From Chitinophaga sancti (lineage in GTDB: Bacteria; Bacteroidota; Bacteroidia; Chitinophagales; Chitinophagaceae): a DNA stretch of 64,000 nucleotides. Position numbers and translations under genes: made by a program. Every line of letters starts with the position of its first letter. The first letter of the stretch is position 1. Below the pieces are notes generated by a model that saw nothing but the letters and a program-made list of their open reading frames with translations, searched no databases and was not told where the DNA came from. Shown piece by piece: positions 8,335 through 18,714 of the stretch. The stretch covers positions 62,001 through 126,000 of the forward strand of contig NZ_CP139247.1 of the NCBI RefSeq assembly GCF_034087045.1, written 5' to 3'.

Positions 8335-11300
8335 TCACCTCAGCTCCAAACTCTCCAAATACTCCTCACTATAATTAGCCAACCTTTTCTGACTATCCAA
8401 TTCCTTTGGCCAACCCAAAATCCACATCTTTGTTCTCCCCGACGTACCCAGTAAATTTTCCTGACAGGTTAATATGATATTAGCATTCTCAGGATGAAAT
8501 ACCCAAGAAGAATAATTGTATACATCAAACCCATTAGTAAAATTATTTGCTCCAAAAGTATAAGCCTGTTTGAAAGGGTCTACATTATATACCCCTAAAA
8601 ACCCAGATTCACCTGTCAATAAAAGTTTACCATCAGGAGAACTCAAAGCTTTACTCAAATCATTGGTAACTTTTCTAAATCCGATTTCCTTTGCAGTCGC
8701 ATCAAATTTATTCATTTCAAATATTCTAGGTCGAAGATCAGAAGCTGGCAAAGGAACATTTCCTTTACCAGATTGTTGCAATTGAGTAGGATCAGCTTTA
8801 ATAGTAAAAAACAATTTATCCCCATTAGGAGGACTTGTGATACCAGAAATCGTTGTATAGGACATATCAATACCATTGTATAGCCCCATATTTTCCAACC
8901 TTATAAATTTCAGCCCCCTTGTAAAAGGAAATGCAAAATATTTCAGGAAACCGCCTTTGTAAATAATTACCCCACCTCCATTAGGCAAAATATTAGGCTC
9001 TCCATCTTTTCTATCAAAAAAGAACATCCTATCTGATCGACCATAATAATATACCTCTACACCATCCACTGTTTTTACTTGAATCACCCCACTTCCTGCA
9101 TATACATCAATTATATTATCACTGTTAATATTATATTGAAAAATAGATTTTGTACTGCCTGGTGCTGGAAGTACGAAAATTGATTTGGGAGTAATTGCTA
9201 TTATTGAAGTTCCTTCTTCATCATAAAAAGCTTGCAGTATAGGAGTAGGTATAGGCTGTTTCCAGTTTAAGTCATTTCCATTTATATCATAGATTTTAAG
9301 CCTGGACCTTGTAACAGATAAAATTTGCAATCCGGCAGGAGAGAACGCTGTATTTAAAATCTCCCCTCGTTCATAAAAATCTCCTATTTTAAATCCTGCC
9401 GTGTCGTAAATATTTACAAATTGTTTATCCCTTACTGTCTTGAAATATGATCCATCCGCAGAAAAAGTAGCATTTTGAGCTGAATCAATATCTATTTTTT
9501 CATAATACCCCAATTTATTCCCAAAAGAATTATAATAACCACGAATGTCTTCATTAGTCGGATCTAGTCGCTCTGCCCGCTGCAATATCCGATATGCCAA
9601 TGCCGGATTGGAAGACTCGTAACTCCTGGCCAACTCCAATCGCCGTCCTGATAAAGAAGCAGTTGCTCTACCCTTTTTCTCTACTTGTGCTATGCTATCT
9701 GAACGTCTAATGTCTAATAAACTCTGAAAAAGTTGCTTGTTCTTAACTGATAAAGATTTATTCAACTCTACGACAGATCTTAATGCACTATCTTTTGTCA
9801 AATTTGCTGATCTAAGTTCTGTGCTAACATCTTCCGCCACCTTCATTCGTTCGATTGCAAGCAACTTGGTGCTGTCAGCAATTGCTTTATCCATGTTAAT
9901 TTTCGCTATTTCGAACCCAGAAATTAGCTTATTCGTCTGGTAGAGTCGATAAGACAATAGAGCTAAAGTAATAGTTGATATAGTTATTACACCAAGCCCT
10001 GCTATCAATATCTTTTTTGATCGTCTATTCTTCTCATCCCTATTCTTATAAGCATCATTCAATTTTTCCAAATGTTGCTGCCTTTCCATCACTAATCTTT
10101 CCCTTTCTTCCTCATACTTCTTCTTCCTATCCTTTCTCTCCTTTCTATGAACCAATGATGCCCTTATAAACTCACTTTCCTCTTTGTTAAACCAATTATC
10201 CGCCGACTCCAGAATTGTTTTTGCTTTCTCCAAATGGCGACTACCATCCCAGGTAGTCTCATCTTCCTTATACCGCAATATTGCATTTAACAAACTATCA
10301 TGTAAAAAATATAAATCCTCCCCGTGCTCCTCTATCCACTCATCAATCTTATCCCACGCCTTTATCAAAGAATCATGTGCAGGCTCATACCAGATAAATC
10401 CATGATCGTTTACACTCATTTTCAACAACCGCTTTTTCAGAAACTTATCCAACACATCTTTTACACGGTTATTTTCTTCATCTTGCTCAAAGATTAGTTC
10501 TTTATCAGCTACCTTTCGTCCTGCTTTCTCTCCCAGCCCACGGGATACCATCCTTAACATAACATTCTTAATTGTCCTTCTCGTCTCTTTACCAGCCTCT
10601 TTAAAAATTTCCTCTGCCCTCGACCTCAAGCCATCCGCCACCCCACCTATTTTATTATAATCATCCTCTGTCAGGAAACCATCGCCTCTTTTTGAATTCA
10701 CATATTCCTCATACATCTCGCTCAATGCATAAGATAACAACGGTAAAAAGTTACCCAATCGCTCTCCTTCATCCAGAATTATATTGACCAGTGAAGTCGG
10801 CTTATATTCCAGACCAGCCTGATAAACCGGCTCCGTAATAATCTCCCGGATTTCTTCCCTCCCTATTTTAGGCAATACTACTTTACTCGTCCTCCAATTC
10901 TTCATTCTCCTGTCAAACTCATATTCATAGTCTGACCGTATACTCAATATGACCCTAATATCAATAATGTCGTCATTTATCTTCTCCTCCAGGAACTTAA
11001 TAAAGTCTTCTCTTAGGTTTGGAGACTTACATTTCGTGCTCAACTCTTCAAACTGATCCACATAAATCACCACCTTCCTACAATCAGGGTTATTTTGCAG
11101 AAATTTCAACGCTCTCCTTTTAAATATAGCAGGGTTCTCATCTGGCTTTCCGGTTATTACCCTGTATCCCGCCTCTTTTAATTTAGGTAATATCCCCGCC
11201 TTGATAATAGACGATTTTCCTGTCCCGGAAGCACCAACTATAGCTACTGATTTTTTATCCATGATACGGCTGATCAAATCATTGACCATAGCCGTCCGTC

Positions 11301-12555
11301 CGAAAAATCGAATGATATCCTGGTCTATATCATCATAGGAATCTAATCCTTTATATGGATTACCAATTATTGTGGGCGTCATTAATCGGGGACGTTCCTG
11401 CTTAGGTCGAAACGCCCAAATAATTGGGGCCAGCTTATCATGCGACAATTCATAATTCCCTACCTCGTCCATTTTCCTAACGATCTGCTTCTTCACCAAT
11501 ACATCCAACCAGTTACCTGATCCTTTCATATTACTGACATTCACTGGCATCTTCGTTGTTTCCTCCGATACAAACTGACAGAGATACTCCCACACGAACC
11601 CCTCTTTTCCTTCTGCTATCTCTTCCACCGTTTCCCTTACATATTCTCTGAGCGGATCTTCCAAAGCGCCCACTTCCCGCACCAGGTGTTCAGTAAACAC
11701 AGCTACCTTCTCTCCTTTGGGCTGTCCCTTCATCGCCCTATTCCAGAGATAAAACATAAACACCTGCAACTGCAATAAATTAATTCCACCGTCTCCTTTT
11801 ACGACCTTTCCTATTTCCGCGGCAATCGTATCCAAATCCGGATAACACCTGACATGCTCACGCTGCTTCTCTAATCCCTCGGCAATAATTTTATGTGCTT
11901 TCCCCTGATCTACCCGCTTCACTTCATATCCTGCACTGAAAACGGGCACTACCTTATTCTCAAATTCTTTTAATTTCGCATGAAATTCCTGCCTGATAAT
12001 CAAAATGACTTTACAATATTTACTCCTTAATGAAAGCACCTCCTTCATTAGTGTAAAAAAAGCTACCTTTTCATCATTCTCTCCAAATAAAAACAATTCT
12101 TCTATCTGATCGAAGATCAGGTAAACAGGTTTATAGTATTTTTTATATAGTAATTCGATTAATGCACCTTCCTTTAATTCCCCAAGCATCTCAGTATTCA
12201 TCATATCTTCTGGATCAACCACATCATTCTTCAAAAGCCGGTAGGTTAGCTCCTGTCTGATCGACGCCATTATATTTTTCTTCCTGAGGATCAGCACATC
12301 ATACCAATCAGATTTTTTAAAATGATTCGCCAAGCCACAAAGCACAAGGCTTGTTTTACCGACGCCAGATTCTCCAAAAATCAATTGGATGCTTCTCCCC
12401 CTGACTAGACTATATAGATTTAGAACATCCTCGTTTCTTCCTGAGAATTCATTGATTTCTTCTCTTTTAAAGGAGCGAAGAAACCTGAAAGGATTAATCG
12501 GTTGCTGCTCAATATCCCCATTAGATTCATTATTTCCGGAAATGAAAGGGTTCAT
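8335..12555 (-). CDS. Tandem STAND NTPase with membrane segment and WD40-like C-terminus
   Basis: The 1406-residue protein has two STAND-type P-loop modules. The first carries GESGVGKTS at 61-69 with Walker B VYLIFDQIEEL near 144-154; the second has GASGTGKSS at 441-449 and VVIYVDQFEEL near 495-505. The second resembles the nSTAND1 group, including the preceding NPYKGLDSY segment. A coiled-coil region rich in Lys, Glu and Arg leads to one hydrophobic helix (about 845-870), a second helical segment, and from about 1000 onward beta-strand repeats with WD40-like wording (SADGSYFKTV, SSPDGKLLLTGES). STAND ATPases are sensor switches that oligomerise on ligand binding. It is the last gene of the caspase/CHAT operon, 8 bp after the CHAT gene, so it probably controls those proteases. 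Two NTPase modules in one chain are unusual. Confidence 0.85.
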   Translation of the reverse strand: MNPFISGNNESNGDIEQQPINPFRFLRSFKREEINEFSGRNEDVLNLYSLVRGRSIQLIFGESGVGKTSLVLCGLANHFKKSDWYDVLILRKKNIMASIRQELTYRLLKNDVVDPEDMMNTEMLGELKEGALIELLYKKYYKPVYLIFDQIEELFLFGENDEKVAFFTLMKEVLSLRSKYCKVILIIRQEFHAKLKEFENKVVPVFSAGYEVKRVDQGKAHKIIAEGLEKQREHVRCYPDLDTIAAEIGKVVKGDGGINLLQLQVFMFYLWNRAMKGQPKGEKVAVFTEHLVREVGALEDPLREYVRETVEEIAEGKEGFVWEYLCQFVSEETTKMPVNVSNMKGSGNWLDVLVKKQIVRKMDEVGNYELSHDKLAPIIWAFRPKQERPRLMTPTIIGNPYKGLDSYDDIDQDIIRFFGRTAMVNDLISRIMDKKSVAIVGASGTGKSSIIKAGILPKLKEAGYRVITGKPDENPAIFKRRALKFLQNNPDCRKVVIYVDQFEELSTKCKSPNLREDFIKFLEEKINDDIIDIRVILSIRSDYEYEFDRRMKNWRTSKVVLPKIGREEIREIITEPVYQAGLEYKPTSLVNIILDEGERLGNFLPLLSYALSEMYEEYVNSKRGDGFLTEDDYNKIGGVADGLRSRAEEIFKEAGKETRRTIKNVMLRMVSRGLGEKAGRKVADKELIFEQDEENNRVKDVLDKFLKKRLLKMSVNDHGFIWYEPAHDSLIKAWDKIDEWIEEHGEDLYFLHDSLLNAILRYKEDETTWDGSRHLEKAKTILESADNWFNKEESEFIRASLVHRKERKDRKKKYEEERERLVMERQQHLEKLNDAYKNRDEKNRRSKKILIAGLGVITISTITLALLSYRLYQTNKLISGFEIAKINMDKAIADSTKLLAIERMKVAEDVSTELRSANLTKDSALRSVVELNKSLSVKNKQLFQSLLDIRRSDSIAQVEKKGRATASLSGRRLELARSYESSNPALAYRILQRAERLDPTNEDIRGYYNSFGNKLGYYEKIDIDSAQNATFSADGSYFKTVRDKQFVNIYDTAGFKIGDFYERGEILNTAFSPAGLQILSVTRSRLKIYDINGNDLNWKQPIPTPILQAFYDEEGTSIIAITPKSIFVLPAPGSTKSIFQYNINSDNIIDVYAGSGVIQVKTVDGVEVYYYGRSDRMFFFDRKDGEPNILPNGGGVIIYKGGFLKYFAFPFTRGLKFIRLENMGLYNGIDMSYTTISGITSPPNGDKLFFTIKADPTQLQQSGKGNVPLPASDLRPRIFEMNKFDATAKEIGFRKVTNDLSKALSSPDGKLLLTGESGFLGVYNVDPFKQAYTFGANNFTNGFDVYNYSSWVFHPENANIILTCQENLLGTSGRTKMWILGWPKELDSQKRLANYSEEYLESLELR

Positions 12556-12563
12556 ATTTTATA

Positions 12564-14474
12564 TCATTTTACAGCAGTCCTTAAATGCTTGAATTGCCTA
12601 TATATAACCTTCAATCGGTTTACAGCTTTTTCTTTATCAAAACTGTCCCCACCCAGGTTATCCTTAATTTTTTCAATATATGGAATGGCAGTTTTTTTCA
12701 TTATTTTCCCAGATCCCGATACATAGTCGGGCTCATCCACTACAATAAATTCAATGATAATTTCACCATCTTTTTTATCTTCTCCCTTATAGATTATTTT
12801 ATTCTCTTCTGAGTGTGAATAATAATACAACTGAGAAATTTCATCACCTGTTATTAAACACTTATCAATAATAAATGGGGATAAGCTCAAATAATTCATT
12901 ACGGAACTCAACCCCTTAGCCAGTATCACACTGTAATTTTGAGAGTAGTCATTCTTCTCATCCCATTCTTTGCCGCATCTCACCTGCCGGTGTCTCAACT
13001 CAAGTATACTATGTATAAATACCTGTTTGGGATTGAAACGAAATCGGGTAGCCTCAATATTCCTTACTACCAATAAATTATATCTAAGAATAAAACAAAC
13101 TTCATCGAGGATATTGCACAATTCGTTTTCTACTATCCTGCAATGGTCTGGTATACTAGCTATTCCTTCCTGATAGCGGATCTTTTCCAGTCGAATAATA
13201 TTATGCGCCAGGTTTAGATCATCAGTATCAATTTGAAAACTCTCTGTCATATATTCTTCCACAAAGGTCGAATGCCCATTAGCTCGTATCAATTCCGCCG
13301 TTTCTCGAATCAAACTACTATAGCTAAAACTCTGAATATCATCCCTGGATAAAGAAAGTAGCTGTCGCAACTGATTTCTGACTTTCGAATTAATTACAAA
13401 TTTGCGACCTTCCCTGTACTTTATTTCAAAGAGATCTGAGACCATTACATAACAAGTAAACTTTACTAATAACTCATAAAAGTCTAGCAAGTCTTCCCAG
13501 TAATCTTCATAAGTTTCCATATTCCCAGCTTGTATGGAAATGGCATTAGCTCTCATGCTAGCCATGATAGTGGCAAGTGGACGGGGTACCAAATTGCCTA
13601 TTCTTTCATGCAATTCCTTTGCATGAAATATTGTTCTTGGCTTTTTCTTAAATTCATTATAATTTCTTTGCAGCAGTCCAAAATCAGAAACTTCTGCTTT
13701 CGCATGTGGAGTTTTACTGGAAATATATTTTGCTATATCATTCCCCTTATTACCTATCGTTTCTAATATCTTCAAGTAAGGAGAATACGGTACTGTAGCT
13801 GCTAACTGATATTGAAACTTCCATTTATCATATGGCCTATAGGAACCTAAATCCTTATCTATAATATTTCCGGCTTTTACAATAGGTTTATAAAAAATCT
13901 GAAATGGAAAATCATCCTCTTCCTCTTCAACTGTCACTAAAACACTGCGGTCTACATCTGCAATCTTCATTTTATTCGTCTGCAACCATGCCTGTGCCTC
14001 ATCAAATGCCTGTCCTACTTCTGCCAACTGACTCAAACGCAAATAAAAGGCGACAGAAAACTCTGCTGCCTCTTTATCAAAAACCTTTCGTTTACTAGCT
14101 ATCACTATTTTAGCTCCTGCCTTATGAAAGGCATCTACCAATCCATAAGTTGCACACCCATTTAAAAATACAAGTTCCAATCCGCTTACCTTCGACAGCA
14201 TCTTAGCCACCCCTTCTCCATTCACCACCTGCCCATCTGCTAACAATAAATCCAAACTACCGGCATGCCCTGAAAAGTGAAAAACATTTAATGGGCTATC
14301 ATCGGCAAACTCCGTCCTCAAATCTTTCGCAGACACCTGCTTAAGCAGGAAGGGTGTCACAAACTGTCTATCCATCCTTTTCAGAAGTGGATAGACAGTT
14401 TCACTTTCTTCCTGCAGACATTTTAAAGATTCATCTACATCATTTGCAAAGGCTAAAACTACCCTTACAGCCAT
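12564..14474 (-). CDS. CHAT-domain (caspase-like) protease
   Basis: The N-terminal 180 residues of this 636-residue protein are a CHAT domain: His70 in VFHFSGHAG and Cys107 in LVFLNGCATYG, spaced as in clan CD cysteine peptidases, followed by a strand-helix pattern and IVIASKR. The remaining 450 residues are mostly helical and match no family I recognise; a stretch near residues 330-480 contains repeated amphipathic helices. CHAT proteases act as effectors or signal transducers in bacterial immunity, usually cleaving one partner protein. It sits 18 bp after the caspase-SGNH gene and 8 bp before the STAND gene. The partner substrate could be encoded in the same operon, but nothing in the sequence proves this. 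Confidence 0.87.
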   Translation of the reverse strand: MAVRVVLAFANDVDESLKCLQEESETVYPLLKRMDRQFVTPFLLKQVSAKDLRTEFADDSPLNVFHFSGHAGSLDLLLADGQVVNGEGVAKMLSKVSGLELVFLNGCATYGLVDAFHKAGAKIVIASKRKVFDKEAAEFSVAFYLRLSQLAEVGQAFDEAQAWLQTNKMKIADVDRSVLVTVEEEEDDFPFQIFYKPIVKAGNIIDKDLGSYRPYDKWKFQYQLAATVPYSPYLKILETIGNKGNDIAKYISSKTPHAKAEVSDFGLLQRNYNEFKKKPRTIFHAKELHERIGNLVPRPLATIMASMRANAISIQAGNMETYEDYWEDLLDFYELLVKFTCYVMVSDLFEIKYREGRKFVINSKVRNQLRQLLSLSRDDIQSFSYSSLIRETAELIRANGHSTFVEEYMTESFQIDTDDLNLAHNIIRLEKIRYQEGIASIPDHCRIVENELCNILDEVCFILRYNLLVVRNIEATRFRFNPKQVFIHSILELRHRQVRCGKEWDEKNDYSQNYSVILAKGLSSVMNYLSLSPFIIDKCLITGDEISQLYYYSHSEENKIIYKGEDKKDGEIIIEFIVVDEPDYVSGSGKIMKKTAIPYIEKIKDNLGGDSFDKEKAVNRLKVIYRQFKHLRTAVK

Positions 14475-14492
14475 AGTATAGGTTTTAAATAA

Positions 14493-17400
14493 TTATTGAA
14501 CAAGTTCTGCCTTAACCACCTTTTTTTCTTCTTCCAGCTTACTAATCAACTGTATAAACCGCATTGCAATCTGTTGAAATCCTTCTCCATTGGGGTGAAT
14601 CTCATCATACCACTGATCTATTTTATCAGCTTCATTGTACAATACAATATTTCTAACATCGAGATAATGCACATTTTTAAACTCTTTACACACATCTATT
14701 AACTTCCTGTTGAACTCATCCATTATATACCGTATCGTCAATCTTCTATCTTCCGGGTCTGCTATCCCTTTCTCGATCATATAACGGCCTAACCAGCCAT
14801 GCTTGGGATCGTTTAATTTAATCGGGTAATCATAACCATGAACAATCACTTGTAGCGCCGGTTGGGTGGTTTTCAAAAGCATAAACAGGGCTTTATATAT
14901 CTCCATCAATCCATCCAGCTTATTCTGGAAAGAATCCTTGAGATATTTCCCAGGGCGTTTATCTGCTTTGGTTTCATCATTTACTATATCTATCAGAAAT
15001 TGTCTGAACTGCGAACCTAAAATGTCATTTCCACCCCCACTAATCAGGAAGTAACCAGGAGAATGTTCTACTAACGCGTCTAAAAAGTATTCACCCTGCT
15101 TTTTATCCTGGCTTAAATAATTACTGAGTGTATCACCTGCAGCAGCCGTGCAATAAATAGCATATACTTTGGACAAATGATCAATGATATCCCTAACCAA
15201 TGGATGCTGGAACCAGGAATCTCCTTCAGACACAATCCTCAATCTATTGGGATCTCTTTTAGTGACACTTTGAAAATATCTATTTCGCTTTCTCCTTGCA
15301 TACCAGTTAGCAAGATCCAATCCAATATCGTTAATTAATCCCCTTACAGCTTTTTCCTGTGCGGTGATAGTTATTTCTGGCTTTAGCGTATAGGAAGTTG
15401 CACCGTTCTCATCAAACCCGATGTTATAGTATAGTCCTACTGCAAACTCCCCGGTCACATCATCAGCAAGCATACGTTCCAGGTTTTCCTGGTTAATTGT
15501 ATTGAATAGAGGATTTACAATATCCACATCCACATCATACACCCTCCATCCTTTTACAGCAGGTTGTGGTACAGTCACTTCAAATGCGGATCTAAATTGT
15601 ATAGCAGCCTGCTTAGTAACACTTCTCATTTTGGGATCCAGCAACACATCCTGCGCCATAGGTGCAGGCGGCTCTGGTAAACTATTCAATGAGAAACGAC
15701 TTACATCAAATTGATCTGTACTCACGATGAACTTCAAATGATCCTCCAGTTTTTCCACATTATACCATCTCATCATTTCCGGCATCGCGACTTCTAATTC
15801 TTTCTTGCCACCAATCCCTAATCTAACCCTTTCATCAGGCTCCAAATGGTATACAGCTATAGGTAAAAATCCAGTAAAGGACATAAAATCAGATGCCAGG
15901 TATACAACACTTACATAGAGATCTGCCTCCGATGTATTGTGTAGTTCGATTTTCATCTTGTTACTCCACTTACCATCCTGATTGGTCAATTTAACGGTTA
16001 TTTTATCCTGGCTTTTGAAAGCAGTAAGCTCATTTTCCGTTAATCCCACGACGCCTCCGATGCTCAACACATTCTCCGGTAATAGCGTAGCCTGGTGTTG
16101 GTTTTTTATTGCTTTAATAAAATGCCAGCAGGAAATATGTTTAAATTGACGAATGATATCATCTGCCCATTTATCTCCCGGACCAATGTGTATAAACTGT
16201 CCCAAAGGCCTGTAAGGATCATGGGGCTTAGTTATATAATAATAATCATTATTAAACCTTATCACATAGTCACTGGCATTTTCATCATCTACAAAACTTA
16301 CAAAATCAACTGCATCTGTTATAAACTTATTCATCAATACCTGCTGATCCTGCAATAAGGCAGCATTTGGTGCTACATGTACTGATAACTTAACGGATAA
16401 TAATCCCTTCAGCTCCGCTTTATAGACTTTATCAGTATCCAATATTGAATCTCCTATTGAAAGGATAGATGAATCAGTATTGACCAGGGCCACTTTCGCA
16501 TTATATTTCTGCCCAGGATTAGCTTCATCATATAGAACAAGCTGAATATCAGAATCTGCCGCAGACAAACCATGAATCGCTCCTACATTCAACACCCACC
16601 CTAATTGGGTATTATACATCACTTCTCCAGACTCTCCACCTGTAAAAACAGGTTTCCTTAAAAACCCTGTCTGCATTGAATTCTGAGCCCCACTTACGCT
16701 AGTCACAAAGGGTTTTTGTTCATATATACCTCTCAGCAATTGCCTCACCCTGTCATAAATAGTTTGGTAAGATAACTGTCCATTGGAGCTATCCAACACT
16801 TTTAACAACGCCTGTGTAAAAACTCCTTCACCGTTTACTTCTAATGCAGGTTCATTGGATTCACAAGCACACATTTCAATATGTGCCGTCTCTGGTAATA
16901 ATTTGGATTCCCCATATTCCAGGAATTCTGCTTCACTGAAATGCCTGAATAAATAATTATTCCATGGACGTTGTTTGAAAACATACAATCCTCCTTTAGT
17001 AACAGCATGTCCAAATGCTTCCGCTACCATACTGGCACGCGTAACTCCAGAAGAGTGACAACAATCGAAAATGGTTACAATGTGTGGGCTTTTCACGCCT
17101 ACTTCATTAATCAACCAACGAATTTCCTTATCTGATAGCAGGAAGTTATCCTTGGTAGATTCATCATAATAACAAGCAATTGATTCAGATTTCCCATCAG
17201 TCTCTGAAGGAAAAACTAAATTATCAACATACTCCTGTGCACCATGTCCTGAAAAATAAAACAGCACCACATCCCTTTCTGTCGCCTGCGAAAAATGCTC
17301 CTGGAATGCATCAACAATCCCTTGCTTAGAAGCCGCCTGGTTAGCCAGGAATTTAATATCCACTTCATAATAATTGTCCTTCTCCAGGTAGCGCATCATT

Positions 17401-17543
17401 TTTTCCGCGTCACTTATACACCCGCTTAGTTTAGGAAATGCAACTCTATTCCCATCCAGTGGAATATGACTGGCATAATCTGTAATACCGACTATTAATG
17501 CATACAATTTCCCGTTATTTCCGGCAGATAGGTTGTTTGGCAT
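14493..17543 (-). CDS. Caspase (C14) fused to SGNH/GDSL-type hydrolase
   Basis: The 1016-residue protein opens with a caspase fold: LYALIVGITDY at 13-23, His100 in YFSGHGAQE and the Cys dyad in IFDCCHSSG, with Cys162 in the usual catalytic position. A long middle part contains beta-rich segments; the stretch around residues 540-600 (LPIAVYHLEPDERVRLG) is reminiscent of DUF4384-type domains that accompany bacterial caspases. The C-terminal third is an SGNH hydrolase: a GDSWFQHP block with nucleophile Ser near 775, GGGNDI near 835, and the Asp-x-x-His pair in YDEIHPNGEG near 985. The protein therefore seems to hold both a protease and an esterase or lipase-type active site. No signal peptide is seen, so it is probably cytosolic. 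It is the third gene of the operon. Confidence 0.88.
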   Translation of the reverse strand: MPNNLSAGNNGKLYALIVGITDYASHIPLDGNRVAFPKLSGCISDAEKMMRYLEKDNYYEVDIKFLANQAASKQGIVDAFQEHFSQATERDVVLFYFSGHGAQEYVDNLVFPSETDGKSESIACYYDESTKDNFLLSDKEIRWLINEVGVKSPHIVTIFDCCHSSGVTRASMVAEAFGHAVTKGGLYVFKQRPWNNYLFRHFSEAEFLEYGESKLLPETAHIEMCACESNEPALEVNGEGVFTQALLKVLDSSNGQLSYQTIYDRVRQLLRGIYEQKPFVTSVSGAQNSMQTGFLRKPVFTGGESGEVMYNTQLGWVLNVGAIHGLSAADSDIQLVLYDEANPGQKYNAKVALVNTDSSILSIGDSILDTDKVYKAELKGLLSVKLSVHVAPNAALLQDQQVLMNKFITDAVDFVSFVDDENASDYVIRFNNDYYYITKPHDPYRPLGQFIHIGPGDKWADDIIRQFKHISCWHFIKAIKNQHQATLLPENVLSIGGVVGLTENELTAFKSQDKITVKLTNQDGKWSNKMKIELHNTSEADLYVSVVYLASDFMSFTGFLPIAVYHLEPDERVRLGIGGKKELEVAMPEMMRWYNVEKLEDHLKFIVSTDQFDVSRFSLNSLPEPPAPMAQDVLLDPKMRSVTKQAAIQFRSAFEVTVPQPAVKGWRVYDVDVDIVNPLFNTINQENLERMLADDVTGEFAVGLYYNIGFDENGATSYTLKPEITITAQEKAVRGLINDIGLDLANWYARRKRNRYFQSVTKRDPNRLRIVSEGDSWFQHPLVRDIIDHLSKVYAIYCTAAAGDTLSNYLSQDKKQGEYFLDALVEHSPGYFLISGGGNDILGSQFRQFLIDIVNDETKADKRPGKYLKDSFQNKLDGLMEIYKALFMLLKTTQPALQVIVHGYDYPIKLNDPKHGWLGRYMIEKGIADPEDRRLTIRYIMDEFNRKLIDVCKEFKNVHYLDVRNIVLYNEADKIDQWYDEIHPNGEGFQQIAMRFIQLISKLEEEKKVVKAELVQ

Positions 17544-17603
17544 TGTATTAAATTTCAGGAGTTAAATATGAATAGTGCACCATTATGTATGATCAAATTT
17601 TTC

Positions 17604-18701
17604 TTAATTATCAGCATTAAGAGATTGTTTCCCCCAGCTCCAGTTCAGGCCAATCAATGTAAAGAGGTTATTCACCTCTCCAAAGTTTTTCCCAAAGGAT
17701 CCATATAAGTATAAACTTTCATTCACCTTATATTGCAGGACACCTACATTACGTTCCGAATTCAGATCTTTATTATCTCTATAATGCCTGGATATATGTT
17801 CGAATGAGAGGCTAAAATCGCCGTGCTCATAGCCAATCCTCATCCCATAGTCAGTGGCCCCATCTCTTTTAAACTTATTCATTGCAGTATCAGTCAATAA
17901 ATTATCCTGGGTAACCCGAAGGTTAGCAATGGCGAATAGATAATCATTGTCCTCTTTTCCAACGCCGATATTCAAGGTACCGTTCACCCAAAATGCACTC
18001 CTATTAAACCGCTGATTGTCGTAATTATTATCCTGGAACATATCAGAATAAGCATAGGCGGCATCTACAGAGATGACGGGTTTCAATTCAGAAATTGCCA
18101 CTGCTTCATTCGCAGACCTAGCCTTCCTTATACTATCAATTTTTACTTGTATTTCGTTAGGATCATCTAAATCCGGGAACAATTCTTCTGCTTTTTTTCG
18201 GTCGGCCGCTCTTTTATTTAACTCGCCTCTTATCTGATCTCCTCTTTTATTGCCCCAATATGTCAATAAGTTAGTCCTCACACCTATAGCGGTATAGTTT
18301 GTATTAGGCAAATAATTTTTTGATGAGTCATTAAAATAGGTAGCTACAGACACTGTCATCTTTCTGAAAAAACCGGTTGACAAATCAGAACCAGTAGATT
18401 TTCTCGATACACCCAGGAATTTATAGATGTTTTCATTGTAATGTTTCAATAACCAATAGGGGGAAGCTTCTAATGCGAAATCTTTCGGAAGAGAACTCCC
18501 CTGTCCAATTGCATTCAGTATATTCAATCCGAGGGATTTGGGGTTGGAGGGGCGTTCTATATTTGTTGGAGAAATATCCAGCAGGGAAAAACCGGGAGAC
18601 ACAGGCATTTTCAAATCCTGCAGTTCGATGGAATTTTCCTGTGCATTCGTACGAACAACTATTACCAGTAAAAGGATGTATAAAATAAATTTTATCTTCA
18701 T
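17604..18701 (-). CDS. Secreted, probable outer-membrane beta-barrel protein
   Basis: The 365-residue product starts with a signal peptide (MKIKFILYILLLVIVVRTNA followed by QEN), which implies export. From about residue 70 the sequence alternates polar and hydrophobic residues in strands typical of an outer-membrane barrel, and it ends with an aromatic strand, LIGLNWSWGK, a few residues before the terminus. A charged helical insert (about 155-205) contains a run of Lys, Arg and Asp. I do not recognise a named family. It lies 60 bp upstream of the caspase-SGNH gene and 13 bp downstream of a small gene on the same strand. An exported barrel inside a caspase operon is odd; it might be a cell-envelope target or sensor. 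Confidence 0.7.
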   Translation of the reverse strand: MKIKFILYILLLVIVVRTNAQENSIELQDLKMPVSPGFSLLDISPTNIERPSNPKSLGLNILNAIGQGSSLPKDFALEASPYWLLKHYNENIYKFLGVSRKSTGSDLSTGFFRKMTVSVATYFNDSSKNYLPNTNYTAIGVRTNLLTYWGNKRGDQIRGELNKRAADRKKAEELFPDLDDPNEIQVKIDSIRKARSANEAVAISELKPVISVDAAYAYSDMFQDNNYDNQRFNRSAFWVNGTLNIGVGKEDNDYLFAIANLRVTQDNLLTDTAMNKFKRDGATDYGMRIGYEHGDFSLSFEHISRHYRDNKDLNSERNVGVLQYKVNESLYLYGSFGKNFGEVNNLFTLIGLNWSWGKQSLNADN

Positions 18702-18714
18702 AGCTCAATTATCT

